Assembly (NCBI RefSeq): GCF_024362695.1 | Contig: NC_065431.1 | Coordinates: 5,524,624 to 5,588,623 of the forward strand | Direction: 5' to 3' | Source: Pectinophora gossypiella | Lineage: Eukaryota > Arthropoda > Insecta > Lepidoptera > Gelechiidae | DNA length: 64,000 bases | Shown here: positions 9,501 through 18,854 of the stretch, one piece after another | How the letters are laid out: each line of letters opens with the position of its first letter | Position numbering within the stretch: position 1 is the stretch's first letter | Position numbers and translations under genes: made by a program | The notes under the pieces: generated by a model | Told to the model about the DNA's origin: nothing | The model's database searches: none | Seen by the model: only the letters and a program-made list of their open reading frames with translations

Positions 9501-12184
9501 TCTATCTTACCTTCTGGTTGATCAGTTCTTTGAGCCTCTCCTCACTGGTGAGTCCCTTCTTCTGCCTCATCAGCAGGTATATGGTACTGACACCCTTGCA
9601 GCTGCGGAGTAGCTTCTCAACTAGAGCCTGGAATGCGCCCTTTTAGTTTAGAATTAGAAACATTTATTTAACGTAATTAACGAAGCAAGAAAGGCTGTAT
9701 GCTTGAAATGGAACTGGGCTGGACATGTTACCCGAATGCCCGATGACCTCTGGGCCAAAAAAGCTACAGAGTGGGTTCCTGCAAATGCTGTCAGACGTCG
9801 TGGAAGGCCGCGGAAAAGATGGCGCGACGAGTTAGACCGCTTCTCGAAACGGTGGCGCGAGCAAGCTGGGGACAGGGAGGAGTGGAAGAAGGGACGAGAG
9901 GCCTTTGCCCTGCAGTGGGACATTGAGGGCTATTAATAATAATAATAATCACCGCCTGCTCATTTTATCCATGTTTACCAACATTGATGGAGCAGGCGCC
10001 ATAGTCCCCCATAGCTCCAGTATCCCGGTCCACTAACCCCTAACCCAATAGTCCAGTTCCCTTTGCTCCCATAATCTGCAATAGTCCTACACGAACCGGG
10101 GATTGTCTTTGGGTGCACTCGCATAGTGCATGTGGTGTCACACCACATTTAGATTAAACTGTCTTAAGGGGCCTCTATGTGTTGGCTTCGGCCCCACGCA
10201 CGCCTTCCAAAAGTCTGGAACTCCTTAGGCCCGAGATATGGAAACGACGTACAAATAATAATAATTATCATGGATTTTGTTGAAGGTCAAGAGAATTCAA
10301 TCCCGATCTTGCGGGATTCAAAAGTACAAATACCTTCCGCATAAGGTTGTACCTAAAAGTACAATATAGTACAGTCAATATTTTCGATGGAATAATATCT
10401 CAGTTAAAATTACCTTTTTTACCAAAAGGATAACTGAGTTTATTGTATGACAATGAATCCAAAATTTTCGTCAAAAGGAACTGTTATTTTTTATAGTTAT
10501 GACTTTTTTGTCCGTCGTTTCTTTCAGAAAATTTCTGTCAATTTTTTCTTCTCTAGCGGTCTTATACAGAAATTTCGCGTTATTTAACATGGATACTCCT
10601 GGCGAAGAAAATGTTGACTGAGAATTTTTCTGAAGAAAGATATAAACGATTTATAAATACCGATATGTAATATGTAAAAATAAAACTATGCCACTCAGAT
10701 TATTAGATGTAACTGGGAGTGAAGAGCGATGCCTCCTAACACAGACTTTGTAGTCTAAAAGGAGTCATCATCATGTAAAATAAAATTGTAACTCTGTTTT
10801 AATTAATTATTTCATTTCATTTCATTAAAGACATTTCAGTTCACTTAACTTCCGCTACCTCTTTTTTTCATATTTATAAAGTACCTAAGTCTACTTTAGT
10901 TATTATGTGTAAAAATAATAATAATAATAATAAAGGCGTCGGGATGTGACGACCCCATCGCCCCCTGGTGAATTCATCAGCGAACCTGGTGAATTCAATA
11001 GTGCAGTCAGTCTCCGCAGGCCAGCTTGTGGCGAGCTGTAGGTGAGTGACGACACCACGGAGCTGAGATCCCCCGAGAGTCGGTCAGGCCCTCCGTCTCC
11101 GGCTTGCCTTCACTGGCCGGCCGGAGTGGACCCCAGCGGGGGCCGCAGGACTCTCACCTCTGGCTTGCCTTCATTGGCCGGCCAGAGTGGGGCGTTAGAG
11201 CTATACGCTCGCAGGGTGGAAGTGAAAGATGCATAAGTCGCGAGTTGGTGAGGCGGGTAAACCGCCTCGCAGAAAGCGGTGTACACCTCTCGACACCCTG
11301 AGCTGCTCACAACCATGTTGCTGCCTTGCCGTCCAGTCGCGTCGGCTAGATAGGCGGCCCATCCAGTGAGTGGCGAGTCACCGCCTGCTCATTTATCCAT
11401 GTTTACCAACATTGGTCGAGCAGGCGCCATAGTCCCCCATAGCTCCAGTATCCCGGTCCACTAACCCCCAACCCAATAGCCCAGTTCCCTTTGTTCCCAT
11501 ATTTTGCAATAGTCCTACACGAACTGGGGATTGTCTTTGGGTGCACTCCCATAGTGCATACAGGGATAATCGCCGGTTGGTGTCACACCACATTTAGATT
11601 AAACTGTCTTAAGGGGCCTCTACGTGTTGGCTTCGGCCCCACGCACGCCTTCCAAAAGTCCGGGCCTCCATAGGCCCGAGATATGAAAAAGACATACAAT
11701 AATAATAATAAAGTTCTGTCTAGTAATGTGTCTGTCTAGTTATTAAATAACTTGTAATGTATACCCTCATTGGTTTTTAAAAGATGTGTTGCTGTTGCAG
11801 TTTCTTGTCATTTTTTCTCCTCAGCCACAACACCTTGCGAAATGACGTAAATACAAAAATGTTACATTGACCTTCAACAAGTTTATCCATGATAATTACG
11901 TTGAATAAATGATTCTGATTCTGTCTATTTAACAATACTTTATCATACTGCAAAGTTTCGTCGCCTGAGGAATTCATTTTGGGATCCACAACCCTTTCCT
12001 ACACTAAGATGCGTAGAAAGAGAATTTTGTTAAACAAAAGTTGCGCGCTAACTTTCAACATGTTGCGTAAAAAGTAAAAAGCAGATGTAATCAACCTTTT
12101 TTAATTTACCTTTCCAACAAATCCAGTGGCTCCAGTAATCAGGATATGTTTCCCCTTGTAGAACTCCGGCACAGAGGGCGCCAT
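595..12184 (-). CDS. Fatty acyl-CoA reductase, paralogue 1 (3'-partial at window edge)
   Basis: Coding exons, 5' to 3' on the minus strand: 12184-12110, 9627-9511, 8926-8769, 7558-7468, 7018-6873, 5335-5226, 3602-3519, 3101-2993, 671-595. They join in frame (967 nt, 322 codons) with GT donors and AG acceptors. The family reduces fatty acyl-CoA to fatty alcohol with NADPH, usually at the ER or peroxisome membrane, for wax or pheromone synthesis. Visible: the Rossmann motif TGATGFVG near the N-terminus (residues 17-24) and the YSYTK active site (Tyr205, Lys209). The start ATG at 12184 follows a plausible 5'UTR acceptor at 12197-12198. The last visible exon ends in phase 1, so the FAR_C (Sterile) part and stop lie left of position 1. 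Introns match FAR-2 except for the extra phase-0 intron 9628-12109. The FAR family is clear; substrate and tissue are unknown. Confidence 0.93.
719..974 (+). mobile_element. TACAGTCATGAGC MITE with 110-bp tandem duplication
   Basis: Positions 719-828 recur at 829-938 almost unchanged; the second copy continues to the normal 3' end at 974. Starts 48 bp from FAR-1 exon 9 (ends 671). Confidence 0.75.
981..1225 (+). repeat. CTAGTTTCCAACTAGTC interspersed repeat
   Basis: ggctagtttccaaccagtc ... attttataatttatctt. Other copies: 14088-14740 (split by a MITE), 58498-58745 and a 3' part at 38668-38790. No coding frame. Confidence 0.55.
1622..1830 (+). mobile_element. LINE 3' end with (GAATTT)n tail
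   Basis: Contains aagaacgtctagggccctgt, an imperfect hairpin (gcagcttct ... agaagctgc), aataaag and a (gaattt)n tail. Other copies: 25386-25562, 42478-42632, 49332-49520 (plus) and 50272-50448 (minus). All share the 3' end, as expected of 5'-truncated retrotransposons. Confidence 0.6.
1831..1965. mobile_element. GAAGCAATTCATC foldback MITE, left end truncated
   Basis: Missing the outer left arm; right arm ends tgatgtggtctttgtaacccc. It abuts the (gaattt)n LINE tail. In FAR-1 intron 8. Confidence 0.6.
2101..2400 (+). mobile_element. Degenerate jockey-like LINE 3' end interrupted by another repeat
   Basis: 2101-2210 matches the 3'UTR (cccaactgggcgcc, ttcaggcctg). 2352-2400 repeats the final segment and ends in a poly(A). 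Between them, about 2210-2350 is a minus-strand copy of the (tatg)n-tailed LINE end. Confidence 0.5.
3161..3479 (+). mobile_element. SINE-B, full-length
   Basis: tRNA-like head ggcctccgtggttcactgg with B box gggtttgaatcc, then acttt gtgatccctag, the shared core (ggcacgttaagccgatggtc) and a distinct tail (ccctgacaccagggttgatg ... cacacgatagaagaag). Ends 40 bp from FAR-1 exon 7 (3519). Confidence 0.8.
3692..3975. mobile_element. Tandem dimer of a GGGTGGTATTAATAA foldback MITE
   Basis: Two units of about 140 bp (3692-3834 and 3838-3975), each with about 50-bp inverted arms (gggtggtattaataaac ... ttaataccaccc). They are separated by a single TAA and flanked by TTA, suggesting 3-bp TTA/TAA targets. 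In FAR-1 intron 6. Confidence 0.75.
4065..4275 (+). mobile_element. LINE ORF C-terminus and 3' end with (TATG)n tail
   Basis: The frame reads RGRPRRAYIDEIGDVLRKGS, then the end, followed by ggtgggaaataggcgtgac and a (tatg)n tail. Other copies: 2210-2350, 8105-8222, 16212-16387, 20444-20628 and 50215-50271 (minus), 21150-21252 (plus). A family of 5'-truncated non-LTR elements. Confidence 0.6.
4680..4735. repeat. Simple repeats (several sites)
   Basis: Here (tttcttg)n and (gttt)n. Others: (aat)n at 10915-10933, (gaatatt)n at 35863-35905, A-runs at 37027-37060 and 37145-37165, (tgta)n at 41855-41935, (gaaa)n at 54597-54617, (aatac)n at 55398-55438. Confidence 0.7.
5411..5556 (+). mobile_element. 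TACAGTCATGAGC MITE, complete
   Basis: 146 bp with imperfect terminal inverted repeats (tacagtcatgcgcaatataa / ttaatgctcgtgaccgta). In FAR-1 intron 5. Other copies: 719-974, 8607-8756, 49996-50142 and 54725-55353. Confidence 0.7.
5650..5880. repeat. MITE remnant followed by a CAGAAACTACAAGTGC repeat
   Basis: 5650-5765 is the left half of the GAAGCAATTCATC MITE. 5757-5875 (cagaaactacaagtgct ... aacccctaaaggggtaaaa) also occurs at 49150-49285. The second repeat is widespread in style but I cannot classify it. Confidence 0.5.
6010..6242. mobile_element. Foldback MITE with AGGGATATGATAAAAAC ends
   Basis: 233 bp; terminal repeats of about 36 bp (agggatatgataaaaacggg / cccgtttttattatatccct). AT-rich interior. 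Single copy seen here, in FAR-1 intron 5. Confidence 0.65.
6353..6714 (+). mobile_element. Jockey-like LINE 3' end
   Basis: Includes the last ORF codons (cgtaatatacgatcccgacg), the stop region and the 3'UTR, ending gtcacgtc plus poly(A). Lies in FAR-1 intron 5, between the exons at 5335 and 6873. Confidence 0.7.
7071..7392 (-). mobile_element. SINE-A, full-length
   Basis: Reverse-oriented copy in FAR-1 intron 4, ending 75 bp before the donor of exon 4 (exon edge 7468). Confidence 0.85.
8105..8222 (-). mobile_element. LINE 3' end with (CATA)n tail
   Basis: (catacata)n, then aaactcacgcctatttccca and the C-terminal coding part in reverse. In FAR-1 intron 3, between the exons at 7558 and 8769. 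Confidence 0.55.
8607..8756 (-). mobile_element. TACAGTCATGAGC MITE beside a FAR-1 splice donor
   Basis: Complete copy; its last base is about 6 bp from the donor (8763-8768) of FAR-1 exon 3. Confidence 0.7.
8993..9240 (-). mobile_element. SINE-B, degraded
   Basis: Tail (catcaaccatggtgtcagg), eroded core and B box (aggattcgaacccggg) in reverse. In FAR-1 intron 2, between the exons at 8926 and 9511. Confidence 0.65.
9651..9950 (+). mobile_element. Non-LTR retrotransposon ORF2 C-terminus (truncated)
   Basis: A 77-codon frame (9703-9936) reads WNWAGHVTRMPDDLWAKK, then RRRGRPRKRWRDEL, and ends in TAA followed by (taa)n. This is the common C-terminal part of insect endonuclease/reverse-transcriptase LINEs. 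It is a 5'-truncated copy in FAR-1 intron 1, about 24 bp beyond the acceptor of exon 2. Broken relatives lie at 31858-31930 (minus) and 32405-32515 (plus). Confidence 0.75.
9951..10265 (+). mobile_element. LINE 3'UTR fragment with (AAT)n tail, copy 1
   Basis: Begins with caccgcctgctcat, has a GC-rich body and ends with ggcccgagatatgg and (aat)n. The same sequence recurs at 11382-11711, so it is an interspersed 3' end. It directly follows another LINE tail. Confidence 0.6.
10934..11711 (+). mobile_element. LINE 3' region with (AAT)n tail, copy 2 (longer)
   Basis: GC-rich block in an AT-rich intron. Its last 330 bp match 9951-10265 and it ends in (aat)n; an (aat)n tract also precedes it. It holds an internal near-repeat of about 62 bp (ggcttgccttca...ggccggccggagtgg, at about 11101 and 11163). 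Short ORFs in it show no recognisable domain. Confidence 0.6.
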
Positions 12185-12244
12185 TGTCACTTACAGCTGA
12201 AGACCATAATAATATAGGGTTAAAATCTGTTAACATGTTACTGT

Positions 12245-12505
12245 GTATAGTGGTTAGAGAGTTGGGCTCACGATCTGGAGGTCCGGATTCGATTCCCGAT
12301 GGAAACATTGTCGTCTTTGTGAAACTGTCCTTTGTTTGGCTAAGACATTGGAAGTTTGAATCATCTGAGTATCGGGCTAATAGCCCAAACAACTCCACCA
12401 ACCCGCAGTGGAGCAGCGTGGTGGAGTATGCTCCATACCCCCTCCGGTTGATTGAGGGGAGGCCTGTGCCCAGCAGTGGGACGTATATAGGCTGTTTATG
12501 TTATG
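12245..12505 (+). mobile_element. SINE-A, internally deleted, next to the FAR-1 start
   Basis: Head, B box region (ggattcgattcc) and tail are present; the central domain is deleted. It begins about 60 bp upstream of the FAR-1 ATG, inside the presumed 5'UTR intron. Confidence 0.75.
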
Positions 12506-12797
12506 ATATCTATGTCACTTACAAGGCTCGACCATTATCGACGGCGATGCGGTTCACCTATCACGTTGGTATAACAGAAAGCTCGGTGAGGCGTAGCTTG
12601 GTTCATCTTGCGATGGATGTACCTGTGACTACCCCAATTGGGATATAGCCGTGGGCTCATGTATATGTATTTGTGTTTGCATGAATAACTTCTGCAGTTG
12701 TAAGGTCAAATGATTTCCATATCCGCATTAGTTTAAGCAATGAATGTCATGCGATATCGACGGAACGTTTGATTATTCAAAAAAGAAATGTTTGAAG

Positions 12798-13708
12798 CAG
12801 CGTTGCCAGACGTCCCGATTTTGGCGGGACGTCCCGATTTTTAAATCAAAATTTAATGTCCGCACGGGACAGGCTCAGTCCCGCTTTTCGGGAATAACTC
12901 GACCGTGCGTGCAACGTACTAATTTTTTGTTTTGGTTTTTCCCGCAGGGTAAGGCAAAGGGTCAGCCATGTCTTACGTATTTTTTTTCTTGATGATTAAT
13001 GAAATGATGAAAGGTGATGATGATGAAACCTAAGCCCCCACCCTCGGAGTAGACTCCTACTCCGAACCCCAAACGAATTAACTCAAAAGTCCGCATAAAC
13101 TTTCGAGTTATGAAGCGGCTTCCTGGCACGAAGCGAAATAGGCAGATACACTTTGTTTATTCAATACTCCGATATAATAACACTCGCGAATGTCTTCCGA
13201 CTAACTAAATGCGATCATTAACCACAAAACACCACTTCGTATTAATTATTTAGATTATTCAATGAAGAAAGCAACTGTCCCGTTCCCGTTTCCCGCCAAA
13301 AAGCCGCAACGTAGGTACTAAGAAAGCGCGGGCGGATGGCACAGACAAGTGTGTAATAAATAAAACTAATAAAACTTTCATAAATAAGTTCTAATAAATT
13401 AAACTTAAAAAAAAATATTTTGATTTCCATTTTTTTATTCAGAAGACGAATAAGACTCAACTATTTAACGATAGGGTAAATCTGATTAAAAATATCATAT
13501 TTTTATTAAAATACATTTTCTATGGATACATTTTCTATCTATTGTCACGGAAACGTAATTTGAAATCAAATTAAAAGAAAATATTCGAAAACTTTTTATT
13601 ATAAGTATACGTTTTTTTTTACTATGTCCCGCTTTCGACGAAAGAATTCCGCTTTTTGCACTCAAAAAGTTCCTAACCCGACTTGGCAAAAAAAATCTGG
13701 CAACGCTG
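12798..13708. mobile_element. hAT-type non-autonomous element with 8-bp duplication
   Basis: 911 bp between gtttgaag at 12790-12797 and 13709-13716. Ends cagcgttgccaga / tctggcaacgctg. The 8-bp target duplication and CAG...GCCA ends are typical of hAT. It contains a 385-bp repeat (about 12928-13312) also found at 55955-56348. No transposase frame. Confidence 0.8.
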
Positions 13709-13754
13709 GTTTGAAGTGAAGAGGAGCACTTTTACATTTTTCGATTGTAGTTTG

Positions 13755-14075
13755 AACGTGACGTATTGTAGATTTGCCTTTTTTTTGGCGTTACTTATTG
13801 TAGATTTGCCGCAGTTGGCATTAACTACTTGGCCGGACAAATGGGGAGCGCTGAAGGCTCTCACCCGGTACAACGTTTAAGACAACAGGCCTGTGGGTGT
13901 CCCGTTGGGCGCGAACCTCGGCTCAGGGCGTCGTCTGAGAGGAAAAATATTTCAAAGAATTAATCGACCCTAGTGGGTCGATAGCGATAAGCGCTGAATG
14001 ATCGCTCATTCAGCCTCAATCGTCGACCACGCCGGCGGGGTCGGTATCGGGGTCCTGAAGTGTTTGGTGTGTAGA
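13755..14075 (-). mobile_element. Jockey-like LINE 3' end
   Basis: Reverse-oriented copy from the poly(A) side (about 13755) to cctgaagtgtttgg. The tail segment tattgtagatttgcc appears twice (about 13764 and 13797), so two insertions or a tail duplication are stacked here. Confidence 0.65.
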
Positions 14076-14175
14076 TTTGCCGCATATAGTTCCCAACTAG
14101 TCAAATCAGTTACTTTTTATTTATTTAAACGTCAAAATATGAAAATACTTACGTCATAGAAAAACCTGATAAAAT

Positions 14176-14594
14176 GGCCCCGATTCTTCCTAATTTGGAG
14201 GAGACACCTAATTTTATTTTAAGTTATACCTATCATTTTCTTATCCGCCGAAAAGGAAAGGGACGGATGATTGACAGCTCTTAATTTTAAGAATGAGTAA
14301 ATGAATGAATAACCCGGGCGAATCAAAAACGTATCTCGCTGGTATGCAAACTGCAAAAATTTTATAGAGTCGTAAAACCGAATGTTCTTTTAAAATCCAA
14401 ATCCTATTGTTTAACTATTGTGTTTGGAAATCTCGGCGTTACGAGGATAGGGTTATTTTAGATTTGTGCTAAAAATTGACGTGTTCCATAAATTTTATGC
14501 TTGTCGATTACCCGTCCCTTTCCTTTTCGGCGGATAAGAAAAAGACAGGTATAACTTAAAATAAAATTAGATGGTGTTTACAAGAATTAGCACC
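14176..14594. mobile_element. GGCCCCGATTCC foldback MITE, nested
   Basis: 419 bp, inverted arms of about 65 bp containing tccgccgaaaaggaaaggga. Flanked by aat on both sides. Interrupts the CTAGTTTCCAACTAGTC repeat (14088-14175 and 14595-14740). Confidence 0.75.
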
Positions 14595-14924
14595 AATGTC
14601 GGACTTATTAAATTGTTCATGGTTAAAATTCATAAATAAGTTAAGTACTTAAATAGAAAACAGGATATGTGTATCGTTAGTTTTAGATCTGTTTTTATTT
14701 AGAAAACAGAATTTTATATTTTATTTTTGATCTAGCATACAAATCAAGTTTGCCGGAGATGCCTTTTGAGACTAGTTACATTTACAGCCATTTTAAAAGC
14801 TGCCACAGAAACGCTGTTTGAATCATCTGATAAAGATGTAAAGGCCTGAGATGATGATGACAAGATATTTTTTTGACTTGAATATGATTTTCATTGTAGG
14901 TTTCAGCTCGCGACAACAAATACT

Positions 14925-15035
14925 TATGGACCCGCCGACGTGGTCGATGATTTCCCTCATTCAGCTATCGGGCCACTGCGGTCGATTGATTGTTTCAAAT
15001 ATAATCTTCTCAGACGACGACGCCGTTTTGTTCGC
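14925..15035 (+). mobile_element. Jockey-like LINE fragment
   Basis: Short degenerate piece (gacgtggtcgatgatttccc ... cagacgacgacgcc). It faces the minus-strand copy at 15138-15332, with foldback-MITE sequence (15058-15137) between them. Confidence 0.45.
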
Positions 15036-15137
15036 CCTGGTTATTCATTCGTTTTAAAATTAACTTGTTGACAATTATCCGTCCCTTTCCTTTTCGACGG
15101 ATAAGAAAATGATGGATATAACTTAAAATAAAATTAG

Positions 15138-15332
15138 GCTGAAGGCTCTCACCCGGTACAACGTTTAAGACAACAGGCCTGAGGGTGCCCAGTTGAGCAC
15201 AAACTTCGGCTCAGGGCGTCGTATGAGAGGAAAAATATTTGAAAGCATTAATCGACCCTAGTGGGTCGATAGCGATAAGCGCTGATTGAGGGAAATCGTC
15301 GACCACGTTGGCGTGGTCGGTATCGGGGTCCT
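15138..15332 (-). mobile_element. Jockey-like LINE fragment
   Basis: Reverse-oriented 3'UTR part from gctgaaggctctcaccc to tatcggggtcctga. The extreme 3' end and poly(A) are missing. Confidence 0.6.
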
Positions 15333-16211
15333 GATGGTAAAGTTACTGTATGTAATTGAAGTATTTATAAGATAAAACTGTTTAAGCTTACCCGTCACAC
15401 TACCAATATTGCATGTCTATTTTTATAAGCAAAACATGGTTCTCAATTATCGCATTCCGTATAGTACAATAGGGTGTTACATAGGCATAGGAACTAAAGC
15501 ACGGACCCTGCAGGGCACAGCAACGTTGAAGGGAAGAGAGGAAGTGTGTATTAAAATTAAAACTTATCATTTAAAAATTCGCCTACGGTATAATAGCTCT
15601 TTTTAATTAGCATTGTTTTTAGATTTTTAATTTTTTTTTTTTAGATATGTGAAACTATAATTTTACTACTTTTACTGCCATATATGTACCACATTTTTTG
15701 CAATAAACGAATTTGAATTTGAATTTTGAATTTTGAATTTAATGTACTTGTACTTTTTTTTTTGATGTACTTATTTACACTTGTTACCATGTTAAAATAT
15801 CATGTTTTAAGCAAAAAATAAATGATCATGATTATGATTATACACCCAAAAAACTCCCCTTAAAATAAAAAAAAAACAGAGACTTACCCTAATAAACAGT
15901 GACGTGAGTATAGGAACAGTACTTTGTACTAGGCCTGCGTATTATGCACTGATATTCGCTAAGGTTACGACCAGTGGTCCCTGCATTTGTAATTCAGATT
16001 CATAATGCGCATTGTACACATACAGGCTGAAGGAAATTCGGTTCAATTTTGCAGTGTCAAAGAGTAAACAATACTACCAGAAGGGACACCGTGTAACCTT
16101 CCCGAGAAACGCGTTTCTGAGGCATAACGTAACCTCAGGTTACGGCTGGTGATAAAGAGGGATCTCAGGATGCATGATAGTCGATATTTGATTTTTTTAC
16201 CCTGCAGGTTA

Positions 16212-16387
16212 CATTCATTCCCACCGGGGTAAGCAGAGACTATAGAATTCCATTTACTTCGATCCTGACACACTTCTCTTGCTTCCTCGACATTCATCAA
16301 TCGCTTCATATACGCACACCGGTTCAGAGGAGATCGTAGTGTGTTAATCTTTTCTAAGGACATCTCCTTGCAGGTTGCAATGCACAA
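16212..16387 (-). mobile_element. LINE ORF C-terminus
   Basis: The reverse frame continues the RSPLNRCAYMKRLMNVEEAR pattern seen in the plus copy at 4065-4275. Fragment. Confidence 0.5.
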
Positions 16388-16567
16388 GACGATCTTTTAA
16401 TATAAGTACTATCGCGGAGCTCCGTGTGTCGTAAAGTTTGCGGATGAGTGGAGTGCAAAGTTGGAGTGTGAACTATTTGCTCATACTTGTATGGCGCGCG
16501 TTTTGCGCTCACTTGGCCCTTTCTACCTCTTTCTTCTTCTATTTTGTGGATATATTATGTAGCTTAC

Positions 16568-16943
16568 GGTGCTAATTCCTGTAAATACCATCTAATTTTA
16601 TTTTAAGTTATATCTGTCATTTTCTTATCCGCCGAAAAGGAAAGGGACGGGTAATCGACAAGCATAAAATTTATGGAACACACGTCAATTTTAAGCACAA
16701 ATCTAAACCAACCGTCTAAAAATTTTACATCCGTCAATAACCCGACACAGTTAAGTAGACAGCACGTCAAACGGATTGCATACCAGCGACGTACCTTTTG
16801 ATTCGCCCGGGTTATTCATTCATTTACTCATTCTTCCTAAAATTAAGAGCTCTGAATCATCCGTCCCTTTCCTTTTCGACGGATATGAAAATGACGGATA
16901 TAACTTACAAGAAAATTAGGCGGTGTCTGCAGGAATCGGGGCC
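16568..16943. mobile_element. GGCCCCGATTCC foldback MITE, complete
   Basis: 376 bp (ggtgctaattcctg ... caggaatcggggcc) with tac directly before and after (16565-16567 and 16944-16946). Confidence 0.75.
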
Positions 16944-17000
16944 TACGTTTAAGTAGGTTTTCCATCAAAAATCCGGTACTTAATTAGAATACCATTTTTG

Positions 17001-17520
17001 CTATTGTTGATTCGGTACTAATGACATCCAGTTATTATAATTGCCGCTAAAAATCGGGATTTCTAATTTTGGTGTTGTTTTTTCTCTATAAGATACTGAC
17101 CACATCTTTTTGTTTATCTCTTTTTTCAATGTATGGAACTGGTTCTCGTATTTGGAGAATGTTGCTTCATATTGTAGATTGTTGCCATTCAACTCACTGT
17201 CAATTTCCAAATGCAAGTTATCAATGGCTACCCATCTTGTTTCTAATGTTTTTAGGGCATCCTCAAACTCCCATTTCTCCACAATGTTTTCTACGATAAT
17301 GTTCGACACGGTTCTCGTGAAAGCCCGAAAATTGGCTTCCTGTTTACGAATACTCTCATCGAGTCTACTCAGATTTCCTCTTTGCGGCTTTTCTCCGACG
17401 TTTTCCTTGCGCGGAATTCCTACCTGATGCAGTTGTAGTCCTTGTGCCGCACTTGTACCTGCCTCTGCGCTTGGATCAATTCCCGTCTCTCGTTGTACTT
17501 CAATTTTCTCTTGTATTCTA
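17001..17520 (-). pseudogene. Pao/BEL-type retrotransposon gag remnant
   Basis: An open frame of about 170 codons runs from about 17520 down to a stop near 17001. It is glutamate/lysine-rich and coiled-coil-like, and ends with a PKLEIPIFSG...NNWMSL motif typical of the N-terminal gag region (DUF1759-like) of Pao/BEL LTR elements. The homology breaks right after this motif. No LTR, protease or reverse transcriptase is seen nearby, so it is a fragment. Confidence 0.6.
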
Positions 17521-17741
17521 TTCTAATGTATTCTATTCAATGTTTACATTAGTAAGTAATTAGGGAAAAAATAGATTATTTTATGACATCACCTTATCAA
17601 CTTCCGGGTAAGATAAATAAAAATAGAACTCGTCGTAAACAAGAAATCTATGAAACCAGTAAGCATATTTGATTTGATTTGATTTGTTAAAAGAAAAATA
17701 TTTTATCGGCAAAAAATACATAGTTACACATTGGCCCCGAT

Positions 17742-17795
17742 TATTCCGGCAGGTTTCCGGCCAAGTAGTTAATGCCATCTGCGGCAAATCTACAA
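17742..17795 (+). mobile_element. Jockey-like LINE terminal fragments (five short copies)
   Basis: Here and at 18817-18849, 19292-19351, 19843-19901 and 21907-21970 only the last 30-60 bp occur (ccggccaagtagttaatgcc ... aatctacaataagtc), mostly with an A-run. They are extremely 5'-truncated insertions in the spacer between the two FAR genes. Confidence 0.55.
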
Positions 17796-18816
17796 GGGGA
17801 CTATATTTTCTATCACCAAAATTTATATTTGTCATCAAGATGTATCACCTAATAAATAGATCTATCGCCACGAAATATTTTCGTTCTCAGATAAACAAAA
17901 ATTGTTCCCAGGTATGAATTATCAAATTAATGTTAATATATGTGTAAAATAAGAGATCGATAACCAATAAAATTATATTGCATTACATGAATATAAACTT
18001 CGTTCTTATAATAACAGTTTTGTTACTTAAATAATAACTCTGTGCTCAGAATGGTAGATCTGTCACCAAATAAATCGATTATCGATCCCTGACTGCGACT
18101 CCTTTTTATTTGATATTTTGTCACCAATACAGTAGTAACATTTTATTTCGTTCAGATATTAAATTAATAGTATTCGTTACCAATTTAATACATCAATTTA
18201 TAATTTTAATGAAAAAATGATCAAAGGGGCGGAGACAAATTGGCGCGCTTTAAAAATTGACTAATCCGGCCTCAACGATGGGTAATAGGTAACTAGGTTC
18301 GATCACACGATGCGCGACGCGGGCGGCGTACCATAAGCCAGCTATTTTAAACCAGCGCTGATTGTTCAGTGGTAATTATTTTAAACAATAAATATTGATT
18401 ATATTGACTTTAATTGTTTTATTTACTACTCTGCTAAATATAATTTATACTACCAGTGGAAATTTAGAACCTTGGGAGTCTAGTTAAGTAGCAGAATCTT
18501 TTGATTGAAACGATGATGACAACCCTAATTTTTTATTTGAACTTAATGCAATTTTCTAGTAACATAATATGATTTATTGGTAATCTCTTTAAATTAGTTT
18601 GTTTAAATACTTATTAGGACACACCTATTATAATACATACAAAAACATTTATTTGGTACTAGACCTTATATCTCAGGATTTTAGGTGATTTATTGTGGAA
18701 CTGATTTTGCATTGTTTGGTGACTACATTTTGGTGACAGATCTACTATTTTGAGGACAAACCCTATTATTTAAGAAACACAAAACTAATTAAATTGGTGA
18801 TAGCTTAAATGATACC
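17796..18816. other. AT-rich spacer without recognisable genes
   Basis: Between the short LINE ends, AT-rich sequence with no coding frame or repeat I recognise. Loosely repeated phrases such as gtgacagatctac and caccaa(a/t)t recur at 17815-17870, 18055-18135 and 18718-18745, perhaps an eroded unknown element. Confidence 0.3.
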
Positions 18817-18854
18817 CAATCTACAATAAGTCACGTCAAAAAAAAAGGCAGGTT

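Noticed and set aside
9248..9646. 132-codon plus-strand ORF
   Set aside because: Antisense to FAR-1 exon 2 and an eroded foldback; no domain or codon signal.
11042..11316. Overlapping ORFs in the GC-rich block
   Set aside because: They fall within an (AAT)n-tailed LINE 3' region and contain a local repeat; GC-rich composition alone explains the open frames.
12184..12648. 154-codon plus-strand ORF opposite the FAR-1 first exon
   Set aside because: It reads through a SINE-A (the same peptide phrases recur at every SINE-A copy), so it is not a gene.
16043..16387. 114-codon minus-strand ORF as a host gene
   Set aside because: Its second half is the C-terminus of the (TATG)n-tailed LINE; the rest has no homology pattern.
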